Source: Opitutaceae bacterium (lineage in GTDB: Bacteria; Verrucomicrobiota; Verrucomicrobiia; Opitutales; Opitutaceae). From it: a stretch of 64,000 nucleotides of DNA. Shown here in pieces: positions 21,537 through 31,443 of the stretch. The notes under the pieces were generated by a model. That model was not told the DNA's origin. It did no database searches and saw only the letters and a list, made by a program, of their open reading frames with translations. The DNA lies in contig JABTUS010000005.1 in NCBI GenBank assembly GCA_015075305.1, positions 1 to 64,000 on the forward strand. The letters are read 5' to 3'. The translations under genes were made by a program, and so were the position numbers. Within the stretch, counting starts at the first letter, position 1, and every line of letters starts with the position of its first letter.

Positions 21537-23213
21537 ATGATTTCTTGGATCCAGAGAACGTTCCAGCAGCACTTTCGACTGATATTCATGGTCCTGCTGG
21601 CACTCACGATTGTTGCCTTCGTCTTCACGATCGGTGCCTCCCCTGGCATCGGCAATGCGGGCCAGAAGCAGCTGAGCCGGCCGTTTTTTGACGTCAATCT
21701 CGGCAATCAGGATGATGTGGCCCGCGTCATGGGCGACGCGCAGCTCAGCATTTACCTTCAGGTCGGATATCCCGCTCTCAGCGGCGATCAGCTCGAGCTG
21801 TTTGGACTGCATCGTCACGCGGCGCTGGTGCTCGCCAACAAGCTCCGCATCCCGGGTCCGACGCCGGCGGAACTCGAGGCATTTGTCAAAACACGCGGCG
21901 CATTCATGGGGCAGAACGGAACCTTCGACCCCGCCCGCTATTCTCAGTTTCGCGATCGCATCAAGCTGAACCCGGGTGCGGGAGAAGGTGATGTGGCGCG
22001 GGTGCTTGCCGACGACTTTCGGTATGAGAAGATGCAGAAACTGCTCGCGGGGCCCGGTTATGTGCTTCCCGGTGACATCAAGGCCGAACTCGCCCAGAGC
22101 GACACCTCGTGGACGCTTGCGGTTGCGACTACGGACTATGCCGCCTATTCTCCCAAGATTGAGCCGACCGATGCAGACCTGAAGAAGTACTTCGAGGAAA
22201 ACAGCTTTCGGTATGAGATTCCTCCGCAGGTGCGCGTGCGTTCCGTCGACTTTCCGGCTTCATCGTTCCTGGCGCAGTTGAAGATCAAGGATGCCGATGT
22301 CCGCGCCTACTATGACGCCAATCCGGCTCGTTTTCCGAAAGCGCCCGTGAACGGGCCGGACAGCAAACCGGCGGTCCAGCCCGACCCCGGTGCCGCCGCA
22401 GATGCCGATTTTGCGGCGGTGCGCCCCCAGGTCCTTGCGGCGTTGACGCAGGAGCGCGCGCAGCACCTGGCCGCTGAGGCTGCGAGCAATCTGACCCTTG
22501 CGCTCTATGAGGGGAAGGTCACCCGGGCTGGAGTCGAAGCCTTCCTCAAGGAGCGAAACCTGGTTGCGCGCAGCATCCCGCCTTTCGGCCGCGATGCGGT
22601 ACCCGCGGAATTTGCGGCGTCATCAGAAGCCGGCGAGGCGGCTTTCAATCTCAATGACAACCGGTACTATTCCGACGCCGTTGCCACACCAGGCGGAAGC
22701 GCCGTGCTTCTTTGGGAGGAATCGATTCCCGCCAGACATCCCGAGTTCGCTGAAGTCCGCGCGCGGGTTGTGACCGACTATGTGGAGAACGAGAGGCGGA
22801 AGCGTTTTGTCGCAGCAGGACAGGCTGCGCGGGGACAGATTGCAGCACGGCTCAAGGCTGGCGACAGTCTTGAGGCTGCAGTGGCTGCAGCGGGCACCTC
22901 GGGGCTGAAATTTGAGGTGAAAACCTATCCGGCCTTCACCGCGCAGTCGCCGGCGAAAGACCTGGACCACTCGATCCTTGGGGCGATTCAGAATCTTTCG
23001 AAGGGTGCGTTGTCCGAGATGATCATTTCCGGGCCCAAAGGCAGCATTGTGCAGGTGGTTGATCGCAAGATGCCGGTTGTTGATGATACGAACCCCCGCT
23101 ATGCGGAAACCCGCGCGCAACTGGGGCAGTATCTCGGTGCAACCGCGGCCCGCAGCCAGCTCTCCGCCCTCGTTGACGCGGAACTTGCGAAATCTGCGCC
23201 GATCAATCCCTGA
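21537..23213 (+). CDS. membrane-anchored SurA/PpiD-like periplasmic folding factor
   Basis: A protein of 558 residues with one N-terminal membrane anchor (FRLIFMVLLALTIVAFVFTI) and a long periplasmic part. The N-terminal region resembles the SurA_N/PpiD chaperone module (FGLHRHAALVLANKLRIPGP, AFMGQNGTFDPARYSQFRDR), the usual helical pattern for binding outer-membrane protein chains. The later regions are Ala-rich and helical. I do not see the parvulin peptidyl-prolyl isomerase signature clearly, so this may be a chaperone-only PpiD-like protein. It is followed 220 bases later by an outer-membrane TolC-like gene on the same strand, a sensible neighbour for an envelope folding factor. No signal peptidase site is evident, consistent with a membrane-anchored form. 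Confidence 0.75.
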   Translation: MISWIQRTFQQHFRLIFMVLLALTIVAFVFTIGASPGIGNAGQKQLSRPFFDVNLGNQDDVARVMGDAQLSIYLQVGYPALSGDQLELFGLHRHAALVLANKLRIPGPTPAELEAFVKTRGAFMGQNGTFDPARYSQFRDRIKLNPGAGEGDVARVLADDFRYEKMQKLLAGPGYVLPGDIKAELAQSDTSWTLAVATTDYAAYSPKIEPTDADLKKYFEENSFRYEIPPQVRVRSVDFPASSFLAQLKIKDADVRAYYDANPARFPKAPVNGPDSKPAVQPDPGAAADADFAAVRPQVLAALTQERAQHLAAEAASNLTLALYEGKVTRAGVEAFLKERNLVARSIPPFGRDAVPAEFAASSEAGEAAFNLNDNRYYSDAVATPGGSAVLLWEESIPARHPEFAEVRARVVTDYVENERRKRFVAAGQAARGQIAARLKAGDSLEAAVAAAGTSGLKFEVKTYPAFTAQSPAKDLDHSILGAIQNLSKGALSEMIISGPKGSIVQVVDRKMPVVDDTNPRYAETRAQLGQYLGATAARSQLSALVDAELAKSAPINP

Positions 23214-23434
23214 GCACCGGCATCCCGACCGCGCTTTTCACCGCAGCGTGAATCGGGTCCGGCGGTTTGGAAATTGATGCTTGTTCCTGAAACCGCGGAC
23301 GGTCTCGCTGCGTCATGAAAGCCGAGCTGTCGGCATTCACCACGATTCGCCAACGGTCTCACGTAACCCGAATTTGGGCGAAACTTTCCAGTCGCGCCCA
23401 TGATCACATTGCATTCTCATCATCGTTTCGCCGC

Positions 23435-24973
23435 ATGAGTCGTCGCTTCCTTCCGGTTCTGCTCCTGAGTCTTGCATCCAGCCTGTCACCGGCGATTCTG
23501 GCGCAGGAGGCAGCGGCAGCTCCGGCCGCCACCCAGTCGAGCCCTGCGCCCGCTTCCTCCACAGCGTCGGAACTGACCCTCGAGGAGTGCATTGCGCGTG
23601 CGCTTCAGAAAAATTTTGCCCTGGAGGTTCAGCGGATAACAACAAGTCAGGCGAAGGAGAATGTCATCGTCGCTGAATCCGCCTTCGATTCGGCACTTCA
23701 GATTGTGGCCAGCCGCAGCACGCTTCAGCGGCCGGATGCCGTGACAACCGTCGACGGCATTACGACGGGAGGATCCCGCAATGACGCCGACAGCCTGCGT
23801 GCGGGCGTCACCAAGACCCTCGCAACAGGAGCGACGGTCAATGCCAGCACCTCTCTCGACCGTGGCAAGAGCTCGCAGAGTCAGTTCCTGAATCCCGCCT
23901 ACAACGGCGATGTCAGTTTCTCCATCACGCAGCCTCTGCTTCGAGGCGGTGGCACGGAGGTGAACCGTGCTGCGATCCGCCGGGCTGAGATCGGCGTCGA
24001 TCGCTCGAATCTCGATCTGAAGGGGAGCGTTCTCGATCTGGTCCGCGATGTGGAGGAGGCGTACTACAATCTGGTTTATGCCCGCGGAGACCGGGCCGTG
24101 CGTGATCTGAGCCTCCAGCTCGCACAGCAGTTGGTGGAGGAAAACGAGATCCGGCGGCAGGTGGGAAGCGCGATTGAACTAGACATCCTGACCGCGCAGG
24201 TGGGGGTTGCCAATGCCCGGCGCAATGTGCTGCTGTCCCAGCAGACCGTGAACAACCGGGAGGATGCGCTGCTTCAGCTCATCGGACAATTTGAGTTCAA
24301 CCAGCACCTGGGAACTGTTGCATTTCCTGTTTACGAGGTGCCTGAACCGAGTTTTGACACCTCCTACAAGCTCGCGCGCGACAACGATCCGTCGCTGGCG
24401 TCGCAGCAGGCGTCGGTCCGGCAGCTTGAGATCGACACTGCCGTCGCACGCCGCAACCGCCTGCCCTCGCTCGACCTGGGCGGCGCCGTTGGATTGACGA
24501 GTCGGGAGGGAACCTACCAGGACGCCGCCACCCATGTTTGGGACGGTGATGGCTACGACTGGCAGGTGGACCTGACCTTTCGCATGCCGTGGCGTTTCCG
24601 CGGGGAGAAGGCCCGGTATCGCATCGCCCAAAGCAGTGCGATCCGGGAGGAGGTTCGCTTCCGGCAGCTCGACCAGGCGCTGATGGGCCAGGTTAGATCG
24701 GCCGTGCGCGCCGTGCAGACAAACAAGGAGAGCGTCTCGATTTCCGCGCTGGCCACCTCTCTGAGTGCACGCCAGTATGACCTTGAACGCGAGCGGTTGA
24801 AGGCCGGCCTCTCGACGAGTAGACGTGTGCTCGAGGCACAGGATGACCTTGAGTCAGCCCGCGTGAGCGAGCTTCAGTCCAAGGTCGCGCTCAGGATCGC
24901 CATGGCTGAATTGCAGCGGCTGGAAGGAACGTCGCTCGCGCGGTTCAAGATAAATGTGAATGAAGTCCGGTGA
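23435..24973 (+). CDS. TolC-family outer-membrane channel protein
   Basis: A protein of 512 residues with a signal peptide (MSRRFLPVLLLSLASSLSP ... LAQ) at ATG 23435. The frame continues upstream to 23315, but that part lacks signal-peptide features. The mature protein has the two-fold outer-membrane efflux protein layout: SELTLEECIARALQKNFALE opening the first half, QPLLRGGGTEVNRAAIRRAE, long helices with NLVYARGDRAVRDLSLQLAQ, and a second half with TFRMPWRFRGEKARYRIAQ. Such proteins form the trimeric outer-membrane tunnel of type I secretion or RND efflux systems. No periplasmic adaptor or inner-membrane pump is adjacent, so substrates cannot be inferred. It converges on miaA. Confidence 0.88.
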   Translation: MSRRFLPVLLLSLASSLSPAILAQEAAAAPAATQSSPAPASSTASELTLEECIARALQKNFALEVQRITTSQAKENVIVAESAFDSALQIVASRSTLQRPDAVTTVDGITTGGSRNDADSLRAGVTKTLATGATVNASTSLDRGKSSQSQFLNPAYNGDVSFSITQPLLRGGGTEVNRAAIRRAEIGVDRSNLDLKGSVLDLVRDVEEAYYNLVYARGDRAVRDLSLQLAQQLVEENEIRRQVGSAIELDILTAQVGVANARRNVLLSQQTVNNREDALLQLIGQFEFNQHLGTVAFPVYEVPEPSFDTSYKLARDNDPSLASQQASVRQLEIDTAVARRNRLPSLDLGGAVGLTSREGTYQDAATHVWDGDGYDWQVDLTFRMPWRFRGEKARYRIAQSSAIREEVRFRQLDQALMGQVRSAVRAVQTNKESVSISALATSLSARQYDLERERLKAGLSTSRRVLEAQDDLESARVSELQSKVALRIAMAELQRLEGTSLARFKINVNEVR

Positions 24974-25019
24974 GCATCCGGATCGCTCCGGAGCCCGGCA
25001 GCGGGCGGAGGAGTCCGTT

Positions 25020-25937
25020 TCATTCACCTGAAAAAAGAGAGTCCAATGTGGCCTCGCCCGTCGCGACCACCCGGTGTTCAGGCAATTGCGTTCGGAACCA
25101 GGTGCGCTGCTTCTTGACCAGCTTCCTCGTGTTTGAGGCAATCTCCGATGAGAGCCTCTCGACCGGGAGACTGCCGTCCAGCATGGCCAGGGTTTCGCGG
25201 TAACCGATGGCCCGGGAGGCGCTCGGATTTGACTCCAGCCCCCGGCCCCGAAGCGAACGCACTTCCGCGACCAGTCCGCGTTTCAGCATCTGCTCCACGC
25301 GTCGGTCGATGCGGGCGGCAAGCGCCTCCGGCGTATCATCGAGCCGGGTGAGCCTCACGGTGCATCCGGCGAACGGACCGGGCTGCCGGGAGAATTCCTC
25401 AGCCAGCGAAGCCAGGGTTCGCCCTGAGCTGAGACATCGCTCCAAGGCCGGCAGTACGCGCCTCGGGTTGGAGGTGTCCAGCGTGCCAAGGCCGTCTGGA
25501 TTCAACTCTTCCAGAGCTCTGACAAGCGCGGGCAATCCTTCACGCTCCAGGCGAGTCCGCAGTGAATTCCGGAGATCGGGGGAGACCTGCACGTGATCAC
25601 CGACCGGACCAAAAAAGCAGGCGAGATAGAAGCCGCTGCCTCCAGTGACAAGGACCTTGCGGTTCCTCGCCTGGATTTGGGAGACGACAGTCCTGGCGCG
25701 TTCGACGTAATCGACGACATTGATCCTCTCATTCACGTCGCAGATGTCGATCAGGTGGTGGCGCACACGTTGCTGCTCCTCGGGGGTTGGCTTGGCGGTG
25801 CCGATGTCCATGCCGCGGTAGAAGAGCAGGGAGTCGCAGGAAACAATCTCCGCCCGCCGCGACTCCGCCCACCGCAGGGCCCATTCGGTTTTTCCCACCG
25901 CGGTCGGGCCTGTCAGGACAAAGATCGTGCCGGCCAC
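25020..25937 (-). CDS. miaA: tRNA dimethylallyltransferase
   Basis: MiaA adds an isopentenyl group to A37 of tRNAs reading UNN codons. The protein opens with FVLTGPTAVGKTEWALRWAE (Walker A), then EIVSCDSLLFYRGMDIGTAK and HHLIDICDVNERINVVDY. TGGSGFYLACFFGPV, DTSNPRRVLPALE and SRAIGYRE follow, all family hallmarks. I place the start at GTG 25937 (VAGTIFVLTG), which gives 305 residues, the usual size. The frame stays open further upstream to 26147 but overlaps the next gene there. If the start is right, it lies 28 bases downstream of the isomerase-like gene on the same strand. Confidence 0.92.
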   Translation of the reverse strand: MAGTIFVLTGPTAVGKTEWALRWAESRRAEIVSCDSLLFYRGMDIGTAKPTPEEQQRVRHHLIDICDVNERINVVDYVERARTVVSQIQARNRKVLVTGGSGFYLACFFGPVGDHVQVSPDLRNSLRTRLEREGLPALVRALEELNPDGLGTLDTSNPRRVLPALERCLSSGRTLASLAEEFSRQPGPFAGCTVRLTRLDDTPEALAARIDRRVEQMLKRGLVAEVRSLRGRGLESNPSASRAIGYRETLAMLDGSLPVERLSSEIASNTRKLVKKQRTWFRTQLPEHRVVATGEATLDSLFSGE

Positions 25938-25965
25938 GGAACAAAAAACTGAATCACCGGTTCGA

Positions 25966-26805
25966 TCAGGAGGATTTCCAAACCTTCGCCAGTTCCTCGC
26001 GAAGCCGCACGGCGTCGGTCCAGGCGGGGGGAAGACCGGTGATGTTGTAGCCGCCGCCATTGGTCTGGTGGGGCCCCATCTCGGGACACACAAACAAAGT
26101 CCGACTGCGGTTGCGCGGCGCCGTTTTCCAGCACTTGAAGAGCGCACGCACGAATTGAAGGTAGCTCTGCACCTCCGGGGTCAGGGAACCGTTGCGGGTG
26201 ACTGCGACCTGGCAATGGTGCCCGTTGAACGGCCGGCAGTGAGACTGGTCCGAATTCCTGACCAGATCAGGGTGATCAAGCAGGCGCGCCGCGTAGTTGT
26301 CCGGGTTCAAGTGCTTGACGACGGCGAAATGCGAGAAGTCGAAGTTTAGCCGGATCAGATTTCCGGTCGCTCTGTGATAGCGCTCGGCGATCTCGTAGGT
26401 CTTTTCGGGTGTCTCCGTGCAGGTGTCCCGATGAACTTCCAGCGACGGTATGAGTCCGCCGATTTTCTCAGCGAGTCGTTCAAACTGGATCCAGTGCCGC
26501 GCGGCCAGGGCGGGCGGCGTGTCATGGTCGTCGAGCTGGACATTGATGTGTGCGGCGCCTCCCTCCTTCTGCTCCTTCAGCATCCTGGCGAATTCCGCGG
26601 GGTTGCTTGTCGAAATGAAGCCGAGCCGGTGTTCGAGCCCGTGTTTGTCCGCGGCGCGGCGGTGCTCGGGAGTGAGTGCCGCGGTCAGGCCGTCAAAGCC
26701 CGCCTCCGCGACGGCCCTGATTTTTGCATCGAGCGACCACTGCCTGCGAGGGGAGGGATGGTCGACCAGGGACCAGAGGTTGGCGATGTGCAGGATCTTC
26801 GGCAT
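25966..26805 (-). CDS. sugar phosphate isomerase/epimerase-like TIM-barrel protein
   Basis: A protein of about 279 residues of the xylose-isomerase-like TIM barrel superfamily (AP endonuclease 2 family). Supporting blocks are AKIRAVAEAGFDGLTAALTP, HINVQLDDHDTPP, LIPSLEVHRDTCTETPEKTY, LIRLNFDFSHFAVVKH and a C-terminal VCPEMGP; the Glu, His and Asp residues in these would form the metal site. Members isomerise or epimerise sugars or inositol derivatives. PVC genomes carry many paralogues, usually with oxidoreductases. There is no signal peptide. The start is ATG 26805 (MPKILHIANLWSL); ATG 26841 is an alternative. It is transcribed together with miaA and downstream of the large PVC-type gene, but substrate specificity cannot be read from the sequence. 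Confidence 0.8.
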   Translation of the reverse strand: MPKILHIANLWSLVDHPSPRRQWSLDAKIRAVAEAGFDGLTAALTPEHRRAADKHGLEHRLGFISTSNPAEFARMLKEQKEGGAAHINVQLDDHDTPPALAARHWIQFERLAEKIGGLIPSLEVHRDTCTETPEKTYEIAERYHRATGNLIRLNFDFSHFAVVKHLNPDNYAARLLDHPDLVRNSDQSHCRPFNGHHCQVAVTRNGSLTPEVQSYLQFVRALFKCWKTAPRNRSRTLFVCPEMGPHQTNGGGYNITGLPPAWTDAVRLREELAKVWKSS

Positions 26806-26872
26806 CGAGATGGGCGATTGGGTGCGTTCGGCGAGAGACAATCGCCGTGCCGTGCCGAGGCAAGAGCGCAGG

Positions 26873-29800
26873 CTATTTTACGACCAGGACGCTCTGCATC
26901 ATGCGCCAGTGTCCGGGAAAGGTGCAGATTATCGGATAGCGGCCGGGAGTTGTGGGCGCGGTGAAGTTCACGCCGACTGATTCACCCGGATTCACGAGGG
27001 GAACCGCGAAAAGCACGTCGGGACTCTCCGGAATGTAGTTGAGGGAGAGGGCCCGGGGATCGGCCAGCATCGTGTCGGCCAATGCACCGACCGCGTCAAT
27101 GCGACCGGGCTGGATGACGATCGCATTGTGCTGCATGTGGTCGTTGTTCTGCAGCACCAGGCGGCCCTTTTCCCCGGCCTTGATGCTGATCTCCGCCTGG
27201 TCGTATTTCATGACATCGGGGATCACCCCCAGTTTCAACACGACCGCGCCGCCAGCCGCGCCGGCATCGTCTCCGTCGATCCGGCTGCCGGTCTGCTGGA
27301 GCAGATGGGCCAGGACCGGCATGAGCGGATCCGCAATGGTTTCATCCGAAGGCCCGAGGTCAGCCAGGGTGATGTCGTCGATCCACGACTTTCCCGTGAC
27401 CAGTCCGCCTCCTCCCATCGTGTACCTGACGGTGATTTCCGAGAGGCCGCCCGTGTCGAACGAAACCCGCATCCTGCTCCACTTGTTGGTCTCCTTCATG
27501 GCCTGGCTGACCGCCTCGCGGGGGCCCTGTATTTCTGGTATGGATACAAAAACGCCGAGCGCGCCCGCCTTCGCTACGACGTCGGAGGTTTCGAGGTAGG
27601 TCGAGAGATCGTACCGGGTCTCCGGTTTCACCTTGAATTTCCGGCTCACCTGGATCTCAGCCCCCTCGCCGGTCCCCTGGATGAGGAGGCTTCGGCTGCT
27701 GGCGCGGCCGTTGTCCGTCACCTGGACGCTGCCCGAGCCCGAGAGGATGGAGACCTTCCAGTCGGAGGGATTTCCGAGCGGTTGATTCTCGAAGGTGTCG
27801 AGCGTTGTTGTGGCAAGCCCTGACCTGGCGGTGAATTCCCGCGCGGCTGCAATCTGTTCCGGAGTCGCACTCGCGAGAAACGCCGGACGCTGGGTTGATG
27901 CGGCCATCGTCGCTCCATCCACGGTCCACTGGTCGAGTCTGAGGCCGGAGTGATTGAGCATGGCAAAGACGGCCTTGCCTGCGTCGGGGAATGCCGGTCC
28001 GGAGGCGAGCGCGAGGAGAGCGGCGAGTCGCACCTGGGCATCCCTGTCGGTGAGGAGACCGGCCTTCAGGACGGCGGCGACGGTTCCCGATGTGTGCGGC
28101 AGCACGCTGACTGCGGTGTATCGCACGGCCGCGGACGGGTGGTGGAGCGCCTTCACCACGGCATCCTGGACCTCCGGAAGCGCATCCACTGCACCGAGGC
28201 CTTGAAGCGTCCAGAGGGCGTGAATCGCCGCAACATTGAGTCCCAATTCGTCAGTGGAGGGGTTTTCCACGAGCTTGATCAGCTGAGGGGCCACATCCTT
28301 GCGACTCCGCTCGACAAGGAGGCGCTGGGCGTGGCGGCGCCAGAAGAGGTTGTCGCTGGCAAGCGTGGCAACGAGCTTTTCGGGCGAGGCATCGGCGAGC
28401 GTGAAAGGCGCGGTCGCAGGCTTCGTCGTGTCGCCGCCTTTCCAGACAATCCGGTAGATGCGGCCGTATCGCTTGTCGCGGAGTTCATTTTCGTAGGCAT
28501 TGCCGGCCCCGACCTTGAAGCCCTTCGGAGTTGGATTGTGTTGAACGATGTAATTGTACCAATCGATGACCCAGACTGCCCCGTCAGGCCCCACCTCAGC
28601 CATGATGGGTGCAAACCACTCATCATCGCTCGAGATGAGGTTGTTTGGGTTGTGGGCGTGAAAATTGGCTCCGGAAGGCTCAATGATGAACTGGCCGACC
28701 AGGTGTCCGGTGGGCTCTGCGACGAAGGCGATTCGATTCCAGTATTTTTTCGGATAGGCGCGCGCGGTGTAGAAGGCGTGCCCGGCTGCGGCCGTATAGC
28801 CCCAGTGAACATCGACCTGCCGTACCCGGCTGGTGACCGCCAGAAATCGCGCCGTGTCGGAGATGCTTCCAAGTGTCTTCAGGCGCATTCCAGCCGTCGC
28901 ATAATAGCGATTCGGAATGGGCAGATAGACATTGGGATTGTTGTTGGCCGTCGACGCAAAGGGAATGCCAGCCTCGTTGAAACCAAGACCCCAGGTGTTG
29001 TTGTTTGTGGTGCGCAGGCACTCAAGGCGATCACCGGTGGGACTGAACCGGTAGAAGGCCTGCGAAAATGAGAGTCCCTCTCCGCCCACACTGCCTGTGA
29101 AGCCGGAATAGCCCAGCACGCCCCAGATCCAGTTGTCGAATCCGTAGACGAGATTGCTCGGACCGGCATGGGTATCCTTTCGACCCCAGCCGCTGAATAG
29201 AATTTCATTGATGTCAGCTTTCCCGTCACCGTCGGTGTCCTTGAGGAAAAGCGTATTGGGAGACTGCAGGACAATCACTCCGCCACGGGCGAAGGTGAAT
29301 CCGGTCGGGATATTGAGTCCGTCGGCAAAAACGGTGAACTTGTCCATCCTCCCATCCTGGTCGGTGTCCTCGCAGATCAGAATTCTATCCCGTCCCTTTT
29401 CTCCATAGGGAAGCACGCGGTTCGGGTAGTCCAGCGTTTCGGCGATCCACAGACGACCGCGTTCGTCCCAGTTCATGGCGATAGGCTTGCGGATCTGCGG
29501 TTCGCTCGCCACGAGCTGGATCTCGAAGCCGGCTGGAACGATCAGGTGCTTCATCGAGTCTTCGGGCGAAAGCGGTTCCTGCATCATCGGCCAGCTCGCA
29601 TCGCCCAGGGAGCGCTGCCCGGGGGTGTAGTAGGGAATGCCCTTCTGTTCAACCAGCTGCAGCGGAGGCACCGCGGGCCGATGGGCGAGTGCGTCGGGAA
29701 GTGTCTGTCCGCTGATGTAGCGCAGGCCGCGCTCGACAAGCTCCTGAAAACCGGGATTCGACCAGGTGCGCTTGTCGTGACCCCAGGCGGTGTAGAAAAC

Positions 29801-30382
29801 CCGGCCCTTGCCCTGCGTGCGAATCCAGGTCCAGGGCTCGTCGTCACGCTTTTCGAGGACGGTGCGGTTCGTTTCATTGTGGCGGATGTGCACGTAGGTC
29901 TCGTCCCAGCTTTCGAAGCCCTTGAAACCGCGCATGACCGGGTTGTCGGCCGCCACAATCCGGGTTTTGACGACGCCGGTCCCGTGGCTGTTGAACTGGG
30001 CTCCAACGAGGTCAACATAGCGGTCGGAGTTGCGGAAGCAGTAGGAGGCGCAGTGCAGCGCGAACAGGCCTCCGCCGCTTTCGACGTAGCCGATCAGCGC
30101 GCGTTCCTGAGCCGGGGCGATCTGATCGATGTTGGCATAGATCAACAGGCCATCGTAGCGCTTGAGCGCGGCGGCGCTGATGTCGTCCATGTCCTCCGTA
30201 TAGACCAACTGGACACCGCGTTCCATCAACACCGGCGCAAGGGTCCGGAGCAGCAGGGCGGGCTGGTGGTGGCCGCTGTCTCCGAGAAAGAGGATTTTCA
30301 GGATCCGCTCGGATTCAGAGCGGAGCGAACCCGCAAGAATCAATGCAAGGCAGAAGATGCGAAGGATGGGAAGGCTGGTCAT
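26873..30382 (-). CDS. large secreted ThuA / beta-propeller / HEAT / cupredoxin protein of PVC type
   Basis: A protein of 1169 residues with a signal peptide (LPILRIFCLALILAGSLRS). Domains in order: a ThuA-like trehalose-utilisation/glutamine-amidotransferase-like fold (about 28-245; KILFLGDSGHHQPALLLRTL, GLFALHCASYCF); a PVC-type membrane-bound dehydrogenase beta-propeller (about 285-665; GFEIQLVASEPQIRKPIAMN, DTDQDGRMDKFTVFADGL); HEAT-like repeats (about 690-860; ALHHPSAAVRYTAVSVLP); a jelly-roll region (about 890-1030); and a C-terminal plastocyanin/azurin-like domain. The last has type 1 copper ligands visible: His in DHMQHNAIVI, then Cys, His and Met in CTFPGHWRMM. No CxxCH heme motif is present, unlike many relatives that end in cytochrome c. 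Likely an extracytoplasmic sugar oxidoreductase with a copper electron relay. The reaction is inference. Confidence 0.85.
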   Translation of the reverse strand: MTSLPILRIFCLALILAGSLRSESERILKILFLGDSGHHQPALLLRTLAPVLMERGVQLVYTEDMDDISAAALKRYDGLLIYANIDQIAPAQERALIGYVESGGGLFALHCASYCFRNSDRYVDLVGAQFNSHGTGVVKTRIVAADNPVMRGFKGFESWDETYVHIRHNETNRTVLEKRDDEPWTWIRTQGKGRVFYTAWGHDKRTWSNPGFQELVERGLRYISGQTLPDALAHRPAVPPLQLVEQKGIPYYTPGQRSLGDASWPMMQEPLSPEDSMKHLIVPAGFEIQLVASEPQIRKPIAMNWDERGRLWIAETLDYPNRVLPYGEKGRDRILICEDTDQDGRMDKFTVFADGLNIPTGFTFARGGVIVLQSPNTLFLKDTDGDGKADINEILFSGWGRKDTHAGPSNLVYGFDNWIWGVLGYSGFTGSVGGEGLSFSQAFYRFSPTGDRLECLRTTNNNTWGLGFNEAGIPFASTANNNPNVYLPIPNRYYATAGMRLKTLGSISDTARFLAVTSRVRQVDVHWGYTAAAGHAFYTARAYPKKYWNRIAFVAEPTGHLVGQFIIEPSGANFHAHNPNNLISSDDEWFAPIMAEVGPDGAVWVIDWYNYIVQHNPTPKGFKVGAGNAYENELRDKRYGRIYRIVWKGGDTTKPATAPFTLADASPEKLVATLASDNLFWRRHAQRLLVERSRKDVAPQLIKLVENPSTDELGLNVAAIHALWTLQGLGAVDALPEVQDAVVKALHHPSAAVRYTAVSVLPHTSGTVAAVLKAGLLTDRDAQVRLAALLALASGPAFPDAGKAVFAMLNHSGLRLDQWTVDGATMAASTQRPAFLASATPEQIAAAREFTARSGLATTTLDTFENQPLGNPSDWKVSILSGSGSVQVTDNGRASSRSLLIQGTGEGAEIQVSRKFKVKPETRYDLSTYLETSDVVAKAGALGVFVSIPEIQGPREAVSQAMKETNKWSRMRVSFDTGGLSEITVRYTMGGGGLVTGKSWIDDITLADLGPSDETIADPLMPVLAHLLQQTGSRIDGDDAGAAGGAVVLKLGVIPDVMKYDQAEISIKAGEKGRLVLQNNDHMQHNAIVIQPGRIDAVGALADTMLADPRALSLNYIPESPDVLFAVPLVNPGESVGVNFTAPTTPGRYPIICTFPGHWRMMQSVLVVK

Positions 30383-30617
30383 GAAAGATCAGGGGTGATG
30401 CTGGACCATGAACGCAACCTCCTTGGCGCGCCATTGTTGAGCAAAAAATTTTCGTACTGTCCAAATCATGCGGTTCCCGAGGGATCCCCGACTTGGAACG
30501 GAAATTAGCCCCCCTCCGGATGCAAAACGAAATCGCCTCTCCGTCAGGAAGCGGCGATCAGGACTCCGCGGAGGTCCGCCGTGATTCCCCGGGCCAAGGT
30601 GCCGGGGGGGGAATTGT

Positions 30618-31061
30618 TCAGGCGATGACGCTTCCCGAGATGTAATTCTTGAGGTGCTCCGCTTCCGCGCGGTGCTGATCCGTCATCCATCGCGTGATGT
30701 CCCCGATGGAAATCACCCCAAGCAGGCGGCCCTCGGAAATGACGGGCAGGTGACGGCAACGCTTTTGAGTGAACATTTCCATCGCGTCTTCCATCGTCGT
30801 ATTCGGGCTGACTGTAAAAACCGAGGAGGTCATGACATCCGAGACGAGTGTCCTGGAGGGATCCAGCCCGGCACCGACGATGCGGCGGAGCACGTCACGC
30901 TCAGTGAACATGCCGACCAGGATGCCTCTGTCGACGATGACAATGGCGCCCACCCGGCACTTGTTCATTTCGTCAACCGCGGAGGAAACAGTGACGGATG
31001 AGGGAACGGAATAGACGAAGTTGCCCTTTCGCTCCAATAGGGCAGATATTGGCGTATCCAT
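30618..31061 (-). CDS. tandem CBS-domain protein
   Basis: A protein of 147 residues from ATG 31061 (MDTPISALLERKGNFVYSVP), consisting essentially of two CBS domains forming a Bateman module. The first ends in MNKCRVGAIVIVDRGILVGM followed by FTERDVLRRIV. The second covers VSDVMTSSVFTVSPNTTMED to CRHLPVISEGRLLGVISIGD. Such modules bind adenine nucleotides or NAD(H) and act as small energy sensors; the usual partner is unknown for stand-alone forms. ATG at 31097 would add 12 residues and is possible. It stands alone between the large PVC-type gene and trmL. Confidence 0.88.
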   Translation of the reverse strand: MDTPISALLERKGNFVYSVPSSVTVSSAVDEMNKCRVGAIVIVDRGILVGMFTERDVLRRIVGAGLDPSRTLVSDVMTSSVFTVSPNTTMEDAMEMFTQKRCRHLPVISEGRLLGVISIGDITRWMTDQHRAEAEHLKNYISGSVIA

Positions 31062-31443
31062 GGGAATGGGGGGTTTTCCCAAAGCATGGGAAAGCAATCG
31101 GCGGCTTCAACCCTCAATCGCAGAAATCGGGAAATTTTCCCGGTGTGCATGGGGGCGGATGCCCAGCCTTCGGGGGGGGCCGGCAGCGGATCTCCTTCAA
31201 CTTTGTATGAGAATGACCGATACACGGCTCACGCTGTCCGCGCGATCCGACGTGCCGCCTGGCACCGAACAGACTGCGAGGCCCTTGGTCGGATCGCCGG
31301 ACTCCTTCACCGCCGCGGGTGGCCGCGATTGCCGCGCGGCGAAACCCCCGGTGACCCGCGATTGCGGGGCACGGAGCATTTCCGTTCCAAGCGGGCTCGC
31401 GTTCCCCCGCGTTTCCGACTCGAATCCGGGTGCGACCGACGCG

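Noticed and set aside
31021-31443. N-terminal extension of TrmL
   Set aside because: The in-frame upstream stretch is Arg/Gly/Pro-rich with no family features, and TrmL proteins start at the ATG at 31444.
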